In this document: positions 33,773 to 45,764 of the stretch, piece after piece
Numbering within the stretch: the first letter of the stretch is position 1
Layout: every line of letters begins with the position of its first letter
NCBI GenBank assembly: GCA_039707655.1
Contig: CM077676.1
Location: 430,071,379-430,135,378, forward strand
Source of the DNA: Elymus sibiricus
Taxonomy: Eukaryota; Streptophyta; Magnoliopsida; Poales; Poaceae
Direction of reading: 5' to 3'
Length of the DNA stretch: 64,000 nt
Position numbers and translations under genes: made by a program
The notes under the pieces: generated by a model
Databases searched by the model: none
Told to the model about the DNA's origin: nothing
What the model saw: only the letters and a program-made list of their open reading frames with translations

Positions 33773-33832
33773 AAAATATCTGTGAGGGAGTGTCCACCAT
33801 ATACTGTCGAAATATCAGAGAGGGAGAATCCC

Positions 33833-33933
33833 GACTGTTGTCGTGGGGGTCGCTTCTCCTTCGTTCCCGTGTGCTAGATATTTTGGTGTAATGCACTCGG
33901 GAACGAACGGAGAAGTGACCATCACCGACGGTC
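33833..33933 (+). other. miRNA-precursor-like hairpin 2
   Basis: The arms gactgttgtcgtgggggtcg...ccttcgttcccgtg and cactcgggaacgaacggaga...accgacggtc pair over about 40 nt, with a ~20-nt loop. It is a tandem paralogue of the hairpin at 33678. Both are followed by a similar tail (gagggagtgtccaccatata / gagagagtgcccaccatata), with a period of about 155 nt. Confidence 0.6.
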
Positions 33934-34391
33934 GCAGTATCAGAGAGAGAGTGCCCACCATATACATCACGTGATATGAGAGTTTTTCAAGGAAGACTCG
34001 ACGGACCGAAAGTCAACCCGTGCTCAATAGTGATCTATGTGTTGAGTTTCCTAGTAATAGCCGTCGATCGATTTTTAATCTTTGAATTATGAACATAGGA
34101 AATGTCTAACGACGATAGGATCCCTGGGTGCGAGTACTGCTCCGATGACCGGGGTATGTGCGATAGGCCTCACCTAGAAGACGGTCGGCGCTTCATCATC
34201 AAGCTCGACGAGACCTTTGATGTTTTTACGGTACGCAACGACGACAAGTCTTTTTTCGTAATTAAGCATGACTTCTGCTTCTTTGCTTCAACGTGTAATT
34301 TCCGTTTTTTACAATTCGACTAGTGCATCCCCCACCATGCAAGACCTTATGTCTTGGATAAGCTGGATTTCGAAGATCGTGAGAATATGGA

Positions 34392-37300
34392 TGTGACGCC
34401 CCCGACTCGACCGTGCACTAATCATACACGCAAATGCGCACGATCAAGCCCAGGAACTCACGGGAAGATATCAGAACACAACTCTAGACACAAAATAAAA
34501 TAATACAACCTTAATATTACAAGCCAGGGGCCTCGAGGGCTCGAATACATAAGCTCGCGATCAAGCGTTAGCGGAAGCAAACCCAATATCTGAGTACAGA
34601 CATAAAAGGGAAACAAGTTTGCCTTAAGAGGGCTGAGCAAAACAACGACATCTGATCGAAAAGGCGCAGTCCTCCTACCTGGGAGCCTCCTATCTACTCC
34701 TGGTCGTCGGTCTCCACGCAGTAGTAAGCTCCACCGGTGGGGGAGTAGTAGTCCTCGACGGGGGCAGCTGGCTCCGGGACTCCGTCATCTGATTGCAGCA
34801 GTCGGGTATGGAGAAAAGAGGTAGCAAAGCAATCGTGAGTACTCATCCAAAGTACTCGCAAGACTTACATCAGAACTATGCTAAGTATGCATCGGTATCA
34901 AAGGGAATGGCTGTATCTGTGGACTAGACTGCAGAAATGCCAGAATAGAGGGGAAGGCCTAGCCTATCGAAAACTAGCATCTTCAGCGTCTTGCAGCATT
35001 AGGAGAGTGCAGATTAGTAGCATAACATAAAGTAACAAGCATGTAGAAGCAAAGCCCAGAGATCCTTTCTCGACTCCCTGCGAGAAAGCGATCCCGGAGC
35101 TTACAGTTAAAGTAACATGTATTCAGTTCAAGTTGTAGTAGATCAGGATACAACACTGAGCGTCCTGTTACCGTGGACACGGCTATTCGAATATATAACT
35201 TCCCTGCAGGGGTGCACTACTGTTACCCAACATGCTTGATTAACTCTGGCCGGACACACTTTTATCGGGTCATGCCCGGCCTCGGCTGGTCGACACGACG
35301 TAGTCCTACCTAGGCTCTGCAGAGAGGTCCCCGCCAGTCTACATCTTAAGCGCTCAGGGGTCTTGGGCCATCGCCCTTTGCACTCCAGGTCGTTGTGCGC
35401 AAGGTGGATCCAGGCACCACCTCTGGGGCGCCGATCCGACCCGGCCACAATGCTAAACTGGACGTCTGACAGAGCTTTCGGCTGATACATACGGCGCCGA
35501 GGGTCCCATAACCATTATCCCACGTGGTGGTAGTGCGTATAGGCCAGCGGCCAACTCAGATCAAATACCCAAATCCGTTAGTGCGTTGGGAGCTCGCGGT
35601 GGCGATCAGTACTCCTGTCGTCCTGTCTCGAGGAAGTGCAACAAGGGTCAGGCCCATCCCTCTCTAGGGCGGTCTTTTCCTGCCCGGCCGCGCCTCGTAA
35701 TTATCTCGCGGGTACCCTACAGGTCAACCCGACTACATTTCCCCGCGGGTACCCCTCGGGGTCGACCCGCCTGCAACAAAGTTCTAAGGTAAAACTCATG
35801 GTAACCGTGTGTTCAAAACATCAAAGGGAACCCGAGGAATCACCCTCGATGGATTCCTACTCGATGTAATCCATTAAGGAGAACCAGGAGGAATCACCCT
35901 CGATGGTCCCCACTTGAGGGGTTGCACGACCGAGTCATCATCGGGAAGGGGAGAGCGAGGAATCACCCTCTGCACATCGATCACAAAGATAGAGGCACTG
36001 GTAACAAAGCGGGGCAACAGGGACAAGGGTGAGGGGTCACTGATGGATCACTAACCAACCTATTCTAAGCAGTTTAGGATGACAGGTAAAGTAACAACAG
36101 CAGGTTACAAAAACAGGCTATGCATCAGAATAGGAGCAATCAATTACAGTAGCAAATTCTAATGCAAGCATGGGGGAGAAGGAATAGGCGATATTGGAAT
36201 GATCAAGGGGGTTTGCTTGCCTGGAAGCTCTGCTGAAAAGGAAGAAGGGTCGTTGGTGACGTAGACGATCACAGGGGCAACGTCGGTCTCGGAGTCTACC
36301 GGAGAGAAGAGGGGGAAGAAACAGTAAATATAAAGCAAACAATGCACACAGATGCTTGGCATGGCAATAGGCTGTGCTAGGGGTGCCCTAACGCAGTGCT
36401 ACACGGATATTTTCCCAGCTCCGGGCAGATATTGAACCGGAGGGGAAAGTTCCATGTTCATCATGTTAGAGAGGGCTGACAGGTATGTAAGTGGCATATT
36501 TGTATTCGTCATATTTTTCTGATCATTTTTCATATATAAATTATTTTCATCCGAGTTACGGTTTATTTTATATGATTTTTCAAAGTTTTTATTGAATTTC
36601 TGGAATTATTTTCATTATTAAATCCGCATTATCTAAAACAGTAATATGTGACGTCATCATGACGTCAGGGTGACGTCATCGGTCAAACCCAGCTGACCAG
36701 GGTCAAACCTGACCAGTGGGACCCACATGTCATACACAGTGAACTAGTTAGGGATTAATTAAACTAACTAAAGATTAATTAGGGGGATGGGCCCCATTAG
36801 TCAGTGACTGATTAGTTAACTGATTTAATTAACGGAATAATTAGCATTTTATTTATTTATAAAAATGTTTAAACAGTGCCGGGCCCACCTGTCAGTGACT
36901 GGTCAAGCCCAGTCAGCAGGTTGACCAGGTCAACCCGGTCAATGGACCCACTGGGTCCACAGGTCAGTGGCCCAGGGTGGTGCCACGTGGGTGCCAGGTC
37001 AGCGCCGTCGCCGGAGTTGCTCCGGCGACCATTTCGCGCGGCGGCGCGTTCGGGAAGCGGCCGGAAATCGCGCACAAGGGGTCTCTGGAGCCGTGGGTGG
37101 GTGCGTTCGAATCAGGGCGACGATCCGCGTCATTTGGCGGTTGTGCCGTGGCCGGAGACGGCGTGTAACGACGGCGGCGAGCTCATCGGCGGCGGCCGGA
37201 GTTCGAGTGTGGGGGGTTTTGGCGTTTCGGCGCGCAAGCGAGCAAATGGAGCGGCTAGGGAGGGTCTGCGCGACGCCGTGAGGACGATGGGCATGAGCCC

Positions 37301-40300
37301 GTGACCATTTGGTTGCCGGAAGGTCGCCGGTGACGGGCTCGCGCGATGGCGGGCTCGGCCACGTCGGGGATGGCACCTAGAGGGCGACCGAGAGAGAGAG
37401 ATGAGGGGAAAGGTAGAGCTGCTCACGGGGAGCCTGTAGATGCACTTAGTGTGCTCGGGGAGGGCTCGCTGGCGCTGGAATCGTCGCCAGAGTGCGTCGG
37501 AGCCGAAAAAGAAGACGGAGTCATGGACGACGCGGTGGCGGTTCCCGACCCGCGTTCGTTGGCGCGGATGAAGTAGCGGACGGCGGTGAGTCCGGTGGAC
37601 ACCTCGGCGAGGCAGGAGGGGCTCAGTGGCCGCGCTACGTCGGCGGCGCAGCCATGGATGTGCTCGGGTGCGCGCGAATCGGGTGAGAGAAAGGCGAGGA
37701 GGGGGTTTTGAGGGGGTCTAGGGTTTCGGGGGAGAGGGAGAGCGCCGTGGGGATTGTAGCGTCCCGACTCAAAACGAGTCAAGCCTCTGTGTGTCAGTGC
37801 CATCCCTGGATCAGTATGCTGGCACACACAGTACATCAATGTATATATCAAAGTGCAATCACATGTAAATAACGTAAAATTGATATATACCTCTTAAATC
37901 TCAGCGGAAACAGTCAACGGGAGTGGAGTCCCAATAAACACCAACGGCAGGTTGAGTGTAGACCGTAACCCTAAATCGTACTCTTACTCGTCATAGAGAA
38001 GTATCTGCAACATAAGACGTTGCAGCCGTGTAGGTCAGTACATTGAATGTACCGGCAAGATCACCATAGGTTAAAATGATAAGACTATTCTATATGCAAA
38101 AGGCTTTGTGGCTATGTGTCTGAGTTTTTGCAGAAAAGCTAGTTTTATTTTTCCTACAACAAAGGAGTCAAACGGAAATATCACTACAAAAGTTGGTTGT
38201 TAATGAGATGGTTCCACCAACCAATTCTCATGTCCCAAAATTATTAATAGACCCACTCATCATGAAAATTTATTAATTGTGTTGAGACTGGCTGATAGTA
38301 TCATCTCCGGTGCTCATGTTGTCCGTAACCGGGGACACGGCTAATCGATTAGTTTGACACTCTGCAGAGGTTTGTACACTTTACCCGCAAGATTCGATCC
38401 CTCTCGTTGTGTCCTCGCACTGCCTGGTCTTTGAGAACGAGACGATCGAAACATGGCCTTCCAAAGCGATCCTCCGGTAGAAAGTCAGTGCCCATCCAAT
38501 CCTACCGTTCTTCTACATCTCGTTGCAATCTGACCTACCAGAGTCACCACTAAGGTTAACCAAGCCAGAGCCCATATTGACTTGCGGTTGCACACGTAAG
38601 CTTTCCGGCCTTGAAGTATCCATCCATCTGTTTGAGCCTGGGTGGCATTCCATTGGGATGATCACAGGTAGATACCAGGATTCCCGGCATAACCATGATA
38701 GATATCAGGCTGCCAAAATGCATGTCCAATCCATCCAGAGGTATATTGAGTCCTTGAAGTCTTGATCATCATGCAGGTCTTGAAATAATTAATTAACCTC
38801 ACAACACTCCTGAATCTCACAACCAAACCCCGTCTACTAAAGCGTAGCAATTGTGAAGTAACGTCCCTTCCCGGGCAATGATAACAGGATGTTGGGTTTC
38901 TCCTACCTCATGATACTACAACAAGTTCAAGCTCAATAACCTACTGGATGTATGATGGAGAGATTGATTCTAATGCAAATAAAACATAGGTAATGTACGA
39001 TGATCAAAGTGAACTTGCCTGGTAAGGTTGATGAAGATAATATAGCTCTCAAAAAATAACTTGATAGAACTATTCGTCACTCTCTGATGAAATCTATATA
39101 ATCAAACATTGCACACATATAAGCAATCATACTAGCAATCAATACTAATAATCAAAGAGCAACATAAAAACCAAACACAAAAGTGTTGTGATGAAGGAAA
39201 TACTTAAGACAAAAGTTAAAACACAAAAGTTCATCAAAACAACCAAGAATAGTTTTCCCTACCAATAAAATATTTTCAACAGCAACACAACACAAAAACA
39301 AAGTAAAATATAACAAAAGTATTTTATTAAATATTTTACAAGCAAAAACAATTACTTTTGAAGAAAAAGTAAGAACTATGAAAACAACACACTAAACATC
39401 ATAAGTTTTTGTCTAATAAACTTAACAACAATAAAAACAATAAAATACTAACATAAGAGAAAACAAAATATAAAACAGCTAAGTTAATAGAAAGTAAAAC
39501 TTATAAAACAATTCATAAAAATATTTTCAAATAGGAAATCAATCTAGCAATGAAAATCAATTGCAAGTTATAACTGAACTAGAATTGATTTCATGCAAAC
39601 AAAAAGAATAAACAACATAGAAATAAACTTGGTTGAAATACTACTGCTAACTAACAGAAAACAAGGTAAAACTTGTCAACTAATATAAAAGAAAATAAAT
39701 TTAAACTATAAAAACAAAAGAAATAGAAATAAACCTAAAAATAATTAAAACAGAATCTGTTTTGCTTGAAATCCTAATTTACAATTCTCTAAAAATTCTC
39801 ACATTCGACAGTAATATTAAACACACTAATACAAAACAGTAGCAAAAAGAATCAACTCAAAACCTATTTTTAAACTCAAGTTATAAGCAATTTAGTGTTT
39901 GAATCAAATCTGTTTTGAATTCAAATTTAAATATTCAAATATGGTCAAACTTTATATCTACAGAAACTAGACAAAAAGTTTAACACAATGCAAAAAGAAT
40001 CAAATTAAAACTCTAAAAATCCTAAGAGATATCCTATTTGCAAAAACAGAAACTATTCTGTTTCAGAAAATAAAAACAGAAAAGAAATAACTAACTAACG
40101 AACAGTGCTGCCACGTGGCTAGATCCTATTGGCTACGGGGTGTGCGCGCGATGGCTAAAGGAGCGAACGGCCGCTACTTAAAAACAACGGTTCGGGCTTT
40201 ATTAAATGATCTAATCTGGATCATTTGATCCAGATCCAACGGCTATAGAGGGGTGGTGGGGTGCTCACATGGAAGGTCGCCGGCGATGGAGTTCTCCGGT

Positions 40301-42214
40301 GAGGCCGAGGCGTCGGGGTTGTCGGGGAAGCGTCTTGGGTGGTCGTAGGCAGCGGCTGAGGGGTCCAGGGGACGGCGGCCGGCCTCCGGCGACGTTTGGT
40401 GGCGACGGAGACGGCGGAAGAGGTCGGAGGCGAGCAGCTCGAGCTCGGGAGGTGCGGTGGTGCTCGGGGGAAGTCCGGCGAGGTGCGGGGTGGGGTTCTG
40501 GCGGTCCCCGGCGATGATGAATAGGTCCAGGCGATCGCGGCGGCCTTCCTGCGTCGACTGGTGGCGTCAGTGGTGCTCGGGGTTGATGATGGCGAGCGGC
40601 ACGAGCTCCGGGGCTTCGGTGGAGGCGGAGCTCCGGCGAGAGGTGGTGGCGGCGCTCTGGCGAGGGGGGGCTCGGGGTGTTGGGCAAAAACCGAATGAGA
40701 GGAGCTCCTCTATTTATAGGGGGCCTCGGGAGCGAAGATTAGGCAAGGGAGAGGGAGATCCGGTCGGATCCGGCGCGGCTCCGGCGTGATGGAAAGAGGG
40801 GCGAGGTAAGGAAGGAGATGGCCGGCGGGGTTCGGGATCGGGCGGTGGGCCCCCCGGGGTCAGGGAGAGAAAAGGGGCGGGCGATGGGTCGGTTGGCCGA
40901 TCCGACACGATTCGGATCTCGCGAAGGAGATCCTGGGCCGAAAGTTTCCTATTGGGCCTCGGGGATTTTCCTAATAAAAGAGAATTTTCCTTTTTATTAA
41001 AAACAGGAACTAAAAGATCGATTTGGAGAATCAAATAAAATCTAAATTTACAAGTTTTATATACCAAAATTATCAGAACAATAAATACCACAGTATGAAC
41101 ATTTTTCAACGGCCAAAATAAATACTTTTAAAAAATATTTTTCAGAAAATGCCTAAATTGTTTATATTTCTTTTGCAAATAATTTTCAAATAACCCCCGG
41201 GGTTTTATGGTTCAAAATTTCACAAAAATACCCCTGGTTTTGGAGGGTCATGTTCCTCCTCTCAAATTTTTGAAATTTGGGGCAAGTGAATCTGAATTCT
41301 TTCAAATTTCAAAATAGAGCCAAATATGAAATAGATTCCAAATTGAATATTTTCAGAAATTTTCAAATCCACTTTTCAAATACTTTATTTGAAGAAGTCA
41401 TGTCATCTTCTCTCATTGATCTGAATTGGATGAATTTGAAATCAAACACAAAGGGAAAGTCATTTTATTCCCTCTCATTCAAAAGTTTCAAAAAGTTTCA
41501 AATTTCACTCAATTTCAAACAATCATTCTAAAAATCAATCATTCATTTATTTATTTATTTAACATTCCAAATTTGGGATGTTACAGGGATGCTCTTATCC
41601 ATCCATGGCCCTCGATGGCCGTGCGAGCGCGTCGGTGGCCATTGCGCGCGTCGGCCTTTGCAGTGGCGCGGCAAGAGGTAGGGGAAGGCCGGCTTAATGG
41701 GCTGGCCGTCTACTATTCAACTTAAGCCCGTAGGCACAGTAGGCGTTAGGACTTTTCCTTTTCTTTTTCTAATTTCCTCTAAACCCTACTGTTTGCAAAA
41801 TGTTTGGCCACAAAATGACTTTTGTAAAATATGTAGTTAGTCAAATCAAATACTAGGCAATATCTAGTACTGCCATAAAAAGGTTTGGAGGCCTAATGAT
41901 TTCATTTTAATTTTTATTAAATGAAATGGGATTAAATAGTACTGTTTTGGTACTGTTTTAGGATGTTTGAGTCATCTAATGAATTTAGGTGAAGTTGTTT
42001 TGCTGAGCATTATTTATATTGGAATAATTCCAAAATTATGAACTATTTTGTTTCCAGATTTGAACAATTTTTATTTTCACCTTATATTTGAATTTCAATT
42101 TGAATTAGAATTTGAAATGAGATATGAGATCAAAGGTGATCAAGAACTGTTAAGCATGGTTACTTGGCATGATTAAGAGGTGATCACTGTGGCTTAATAC
42201 ATGGGGATGTTACA
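34392..42214. mobile_element. LTR-derived insertion (outer), solo-LTR-like, TSD atgga
   Basis: It starts TGTGACGCCCCCGACTCGAC and ends GGGGATGTTACA, and is flanked by the exact 5-bp duplication atgga (34387-34391 and 42215-42219). No second LTR copy is visible inside, so it behaves like a solo LTR of about 3,990 bp once the inner insertion and its duplication are removed. GC-rich segments at 36880-37700 give long frames on both strands without recognised domains. Inserted within exon 2 of the B3-like gene. Confidence 0.85.
37755..41585. mobile_element. LTR-derived insertion (inner), solo-LTR-like, TSD gggat
   Basis: It starts TGTAGCGTCCCGACTC and ends TTTGGGATGTTACA, flanked by gggat (37750-37754 and 41586-41590). 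It is 3,831 bp long with no internal LTR repeat. A very A-rich centre (about 39060-40090) is followed by a GC-rich block (40260-40930) with spurious frames. The end sequences resemble those of the outer insertion, so the two belong to related families. Confidence 0.85.
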
Positions 42215-42954
42215 ATGGAGACGAAGAGAGTTCACCTGAGAACCCAACATGGTTACGCTTTTGCCATTAAGCTATACAATGCAGTGAATCACTTCCATTT
42301 TTGTTGCTCAAATTGGATAGCACTATGCAAGGCATATGGATTTCAGGAGGATATGCATGTCACCTTCGATATTCGTCCTGAAGATGACATTGAAGATAAT
42401 ATCGATGTGGATACGCTTCCAGTTCTATCTCTATGTGAGTTTCTCAAACATATTTATTAAGTAATTTATATTGTTTATTTAAAAATAGTTGACAACTTAT
42501 TTCCATTGACAACTTATTTCCATTCTTCAAGAAATGTACGGAACGTAGTAGACAAAACCCACTACAGTTATGGGCCTAAACTAAGTTGCGAGGAGATAAA
42601 TCATTTTGTTTCATGGATTAATGATGTTGAGAATTTCAAGACGAAACGTCATATTCCTCCAAATTATGGTCAATACGTGCCACTAGTCCACGTGTTGAAC
42701 TACGGTAACATCCATCGAGATATTATGATAAGATTTTTTGACTATGATGATGAGTTGTTATTATGATGATGATGATGCATGAGTTCTTATATGAATATGA
42801 TGACGAGGATGATGATTCTAATCCATATTTCTTCCGCCCAATAATATAATAACTCATCATGATCATAATGATATAACAATCTCTTAATTGCTACTGTATC
42901 AAAATTTGTATAACCGTGTATAAATACAATATATATATAAAAAATACAGACAAA

Positions 42955-43160
42955 TAGCAGTAGCGCGGGTCAGAGTCCACGCTACTACTATTTATCAGTA
43001 GCGCGGGGTAATACCAACGCTACTGATAACAGAATTAGTAGTAGCATGGGTCAAACCGGCGCTACTGCTAAAAGTTAGCTGTAGCGCCCTATCAGTACCG
43101 CGGGACCCGCGCTACTGCTAGGCATACCCCGTGCTACTGCTAGGGTTTTTCCTAGTAGTG
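42955..43160. repeat. CACTA family A right subterminal repeats and terminus (copy 2)
   Basis: agtagcgcggg and cgctactg motifs alternate over 200 bp and end cctagtagtg at 43160. The order and spacing resemble 9965-10205. The next bases are tcc, a possible target duplication, then the 3' end of the MATE gene. Confidence 0.85.
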
Positions 43161-43176
43161 TCCGCCGAAAGGTTCT

Positions 43177-45144
43177 TCATGCAACCGGAAGAGAAGTTCC
43201 TAACACCATGTCTTTTGCCTTAATTGACTGAAATCAAACAAAGAGGGGTCACGTATTTATTTATTTTTTTGTGGGGAAATTTTTTTTATGGTGCTGCGCA
43301 AATTGCAAAGCTCTTACCTCATTCTCCCAGTTTATAGAAAGTACGATCCACACGAGCAACATAAGCTTGGTGAGGCTGCCACAAACGATGCCAAGCCAAA
43401 GCCCCTGTTGGAACCACAACAATTTTGTTCTTTCAGGCATACTCTATTCATGTGTCCAGTGAAATGTTAAATTTATGCTGACATACAGTACATACCATCC
43501 CATTCAAATGCAGGATGAATGCAAGCAACACGGCCAAGGGGATGCCTGCCAAGTAGAATGCGGCGAGATTGACGCGTGCACCAATCTTCTGCTCACCACA
43601 TCCATACAGCACACCTGTGATGTCCATAAAAATTGTCACCAAGTTCCAGATTGTTGTAAATACGTGGCAATGTGGCTTGTACCTGAAAGAGAAGTGTGGA
43701 TTCCATCTATGAAGAAAGATACCCCAAGGACCGGTATCATCCTGGCAATGTATTTCACGACTTCCTCCTCGTTGCTGTACATGTAACCCCAAGATTTGCG
43801 TAGCAAAATCATTGTGATGGAGATCAGTGAGCCTGCAAACAGAGCCATGCATATGACCACTCTGGTCGCCAGCCTCGCTACCTGAGGCCTACCGGCACCA
43901 AGTTCGTTTGAAACGCGTGTGCTGTATTGTATATGCAGGAAAAGCAGAGACACCAATTAGCATATATACAGCATTCCACATTCACATTTTGTTTGTGAGT
44001 TTCACGGCACCTTATGGCTGCGCAGAGACCGGATGGCACCGTGAACATGAGAGCGCCGGTATTAAGACTGCAGAATTCAGCAATGCACAACTTAGGAAAG
44101 AAGGGAAAGCTAAAAAAGATTGGTGAATTGTGTATTGCAAAAAGTTGTCTTGATTTGATTACCATATCGACAATACTGAGGTTTCAAGCTTAGGATTGGG
44201 CAGAAGGCCGGCCAGCAGCACAAGCAGTTCAAGCGACCACCATTCCAAGCTACACATTCAAAAAAGTATTACCGATTTATCATTAGTGAAAAGAGGTATA
44301 TATACATGCATCCGACGATTAAGAAGATTTTTTTGAGGGTTTCGTCTCACCAAACCATCATGGCGGACGGCACGGCGAGGTCCGCGAACTGTCGCAGCTC
44401 TTTGAAGGCGAAGGCCTCCATGGAGAACCCAGTCCACGTCCTCTTGCAAGCGCCGGACAGCCTCGTGTACAGGCACAGTATGGTCAGGTTGGTTGAGTAG
44501 GAGACGGTGCTCGCAAGCGCCGCACCTTTGCTCCCCATGCCCACCTTATGCACCAGCGCCCAGCACACGAGGATGTGGCTCAGCGACGTGACGGCGGAGC
44601 TGACCATGACCGGCATGACGATGCTCTGCGTCTGCAAGAAGCGGATCTGGCACACGAGAGGGACGTACGGGATGAGAGCCGGGAGGAGCCACCGCGCGTA
44701 GGCGCCGGCCTTCGCAGCGATGGCCGGGTCCTGTCCGAGGAGCAGGAGGATCTGGGCGGTGTTGGCCCAGACGAGGGCGATGGGGACGCAGGCGAGCGCC
44801 AGCACCAGCATCGCCCGTTGCTTGTAGATGCCGAGGAGGTGGTACTGCCGCGCGCCGAACGCCTGCCCGCACAGCGTGTCCAGGGCGCTCGACATGCCCA
44901 CCAGCAAGCTGAAGCCGGTGACGTTGGCCAGGGAGGTGGCGAGCGAGGCGCCGGCGAGGGGAAGCTCGCCGAGGTGGCCCACGAACATCACGGACACGAG
45001 CTGCAGCGCCGACCGGAGGATGCCGCCCGCCGCCAGCGGCCCGGCCAGGCGCAGCAGTCGCTTCGCCTCCTCCAATGCCGCCGCATGGTCGCTCCTCTCG
45101 ACGGGTCCAAGCAGGGGCTGCTCGTCCATGCTCGGCTTATGCAT
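43177..45144 (-). CDS. MATE efflux transporter (DETOXIFICATION/DTX type), 7 exons, looks intact
   Basis: Exons: 45144-44351, 44249-44163, 44067-44011, 43921-43683, 43614-43496, 43404-43318 and 43227-43177 (TGA at 43179-43177). All six introns are GT-AG and the phases fit, giving 477 residues, normal for a plant MATE. MATE proteins are membrane antiporters, usually with 12 helices, that export metabolites, xenobiotics or citrate using a cation gradient. Visible landmarks are [29 protein letters not shown], the exon 2 segment [28 protein letters not shown] and [13 protein letters not shown]. Exon 1 covers the first half and the short exons the second. ATG 45144 is followed by a second in-frame ATG at 45129 (MDEQPLLGP) that may be the real start. 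A CACTA end lies 16 bp past the stop. Substrate cannot be inferred. Confidence 0.9.
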
Positions 45145-45240
45145 TCTTCTCAGCTTTAGTTTACTACCTTCAGCTGAGAACTGGGCGCTGCATAGTAGTT
45201 GTTACGTTAGTCGAGATTTTCTACGGTCGTTCCAAGCAAA

Positions 45241-45345
45241 TTTTTTTCGAGAACACACAGGAGATCTGCGTGCCGATATATTAAGATAGAAAGCAATCAA
45301 TTTACAGGGGTAAACCCAAACAGCAACTGACAATGTGAAATATAA
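45241..45345 (-). mobile_element. LINE-type 3' tail fragment upstream of the MATE gene
   Basis: A T run followed by cgagaacacacaggagatct and gtgccgatatattaag resembles, in inverse, the 3' end and poly(A) of wheat LINE fragments. It lies about 100 bp before the MATE start codon, within the likely promoter or leader. No TSD was resolved. Confidence 0.4.
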
Positions 45346-45399
45346 CTTTTTGGCTTTTGGTTGCATTAACTAATCAAAGCAACTCATAGATTAACAGAG

Positions 45400-45444
45400 T
45401 ATGGTGGGTGTTTTTTTTTTTTTGAAAAGTATATGGTGGGTGTT
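45400..45444. mobile_element. 19-bp poly-T microinsertion with 13-bp TSD
   Basis: tatggtgggtgtt occurs at 45400-45412 and 45432-45444, flanking 19 bp made of a T run and gaaaag. This looks like an extremely 5'-truncated target-primed retrotransposition, where only the tail and a few bases were copied. Confidence 0.65.
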
Positions 45445-45764
45445 GTTCTTACTAGGATGCTTCCAAGAGCAAGCTCATGGTGGTTTGATTCTTTTTCCAT
45501 GTATTCCAGAGAAGGTCCTCCAAACAAGTACTGCTAAACATGTGTTACATATTTTATTCCATATTGTCAGGTGGTGAGCCCTCAAAACTAGTATTGTCGG
45601 TTGTTGTTGGGTTGTTATTCGTTCTAACCAGATCGAGTGCATCACGTGTGGAGCGCCTCACTAGCCTACCACGACCCATCAAAGCTCACGCACACCAGGA
45701 ACCCAAGGAGCTACTCTTCTTCGGTCATAGGCGCAGTGCCGAGCCGGCCAAAAAAAAAAAAATC
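45445..45764. other. No gene seen
   Basis: Unique-looking DNA between the MATE upstream region and the LINE, ending in a run of 13 A at about 45751-45763. Confidence 0.4.

Larger units (their letters stand above)
34102..42766 (+). pseudogene. CACTA-encoded B3-like protein gene split by LTR insertions
   Basis: Exon 1 runs 34102-34230 (MSNDDRIPGCEYCSDDRGMC, FIIKLDETFDVFT) and ends at a GTACGC donor. Exon 2 starts at 34324 (CIPHHARPYVLDKLDFEDRE), is cut at 34391, and resumes at 42220 in the same frame (TKRVHLRTQHGYAFAIKLYN, then FCCSNWIALCKAYGF). It ends near 42434 at a GTGAGT donor. A last exon (about 42489-42766) encodes RNVVDKTHYSYGPKLS and YGQYVPLVHVLNYGN. The layout resembles B3-domain-like proteins carried by grass CACTA elements; the B3 assignment is tentative. 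The last exon starts with a direct 17-bp duplication (ttgacaacttatttcca). The gene is inactive because of the 7.8-kb insertion. Confidence 0.6.
33131..43160 (+). mobile_element. CACTA family A, second copy, left end missing, with nested LTR insertions
   Basis: The right end is an array of agtagcgcgg/cgctactg repeats (42955-43160) ending cctagtagtg, as at 10205. Inside are a C/T-rich leader (about 33150-33210), a gatggatg stretch, a cluster of hairpins (33388-33933) and a B3-like gene (34102-42766) interrupted by two nested LTR-derived insertions. No left CACTA terminus was found; the start coordinate is approximate. The leader, gatggatg and hairpin order parallels the CACTA at 11465-20428. 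The right end lies 16 bp beyond the stop codon of the MATE gene. Confidence 0.65.

Noticed and set aside
36876..37851. Several frames above 100 residues on both strands
   Set aside because: GC-rich internal sequence of the outer LTR-derived insertion; frames overlap on both strands and match no family I know.
40265..40789. Pro/Arg-rich minus and Gly/Arg-rich plus frames
   Set aside because: GC-rich block in the inner LTR-derived insertion; low complexity.
44546..45289. Frames of 108-203 residues overlapping the MATE exon on other strands or frames
   Set aside because: Shadows of the GC-rich MATE first exon.
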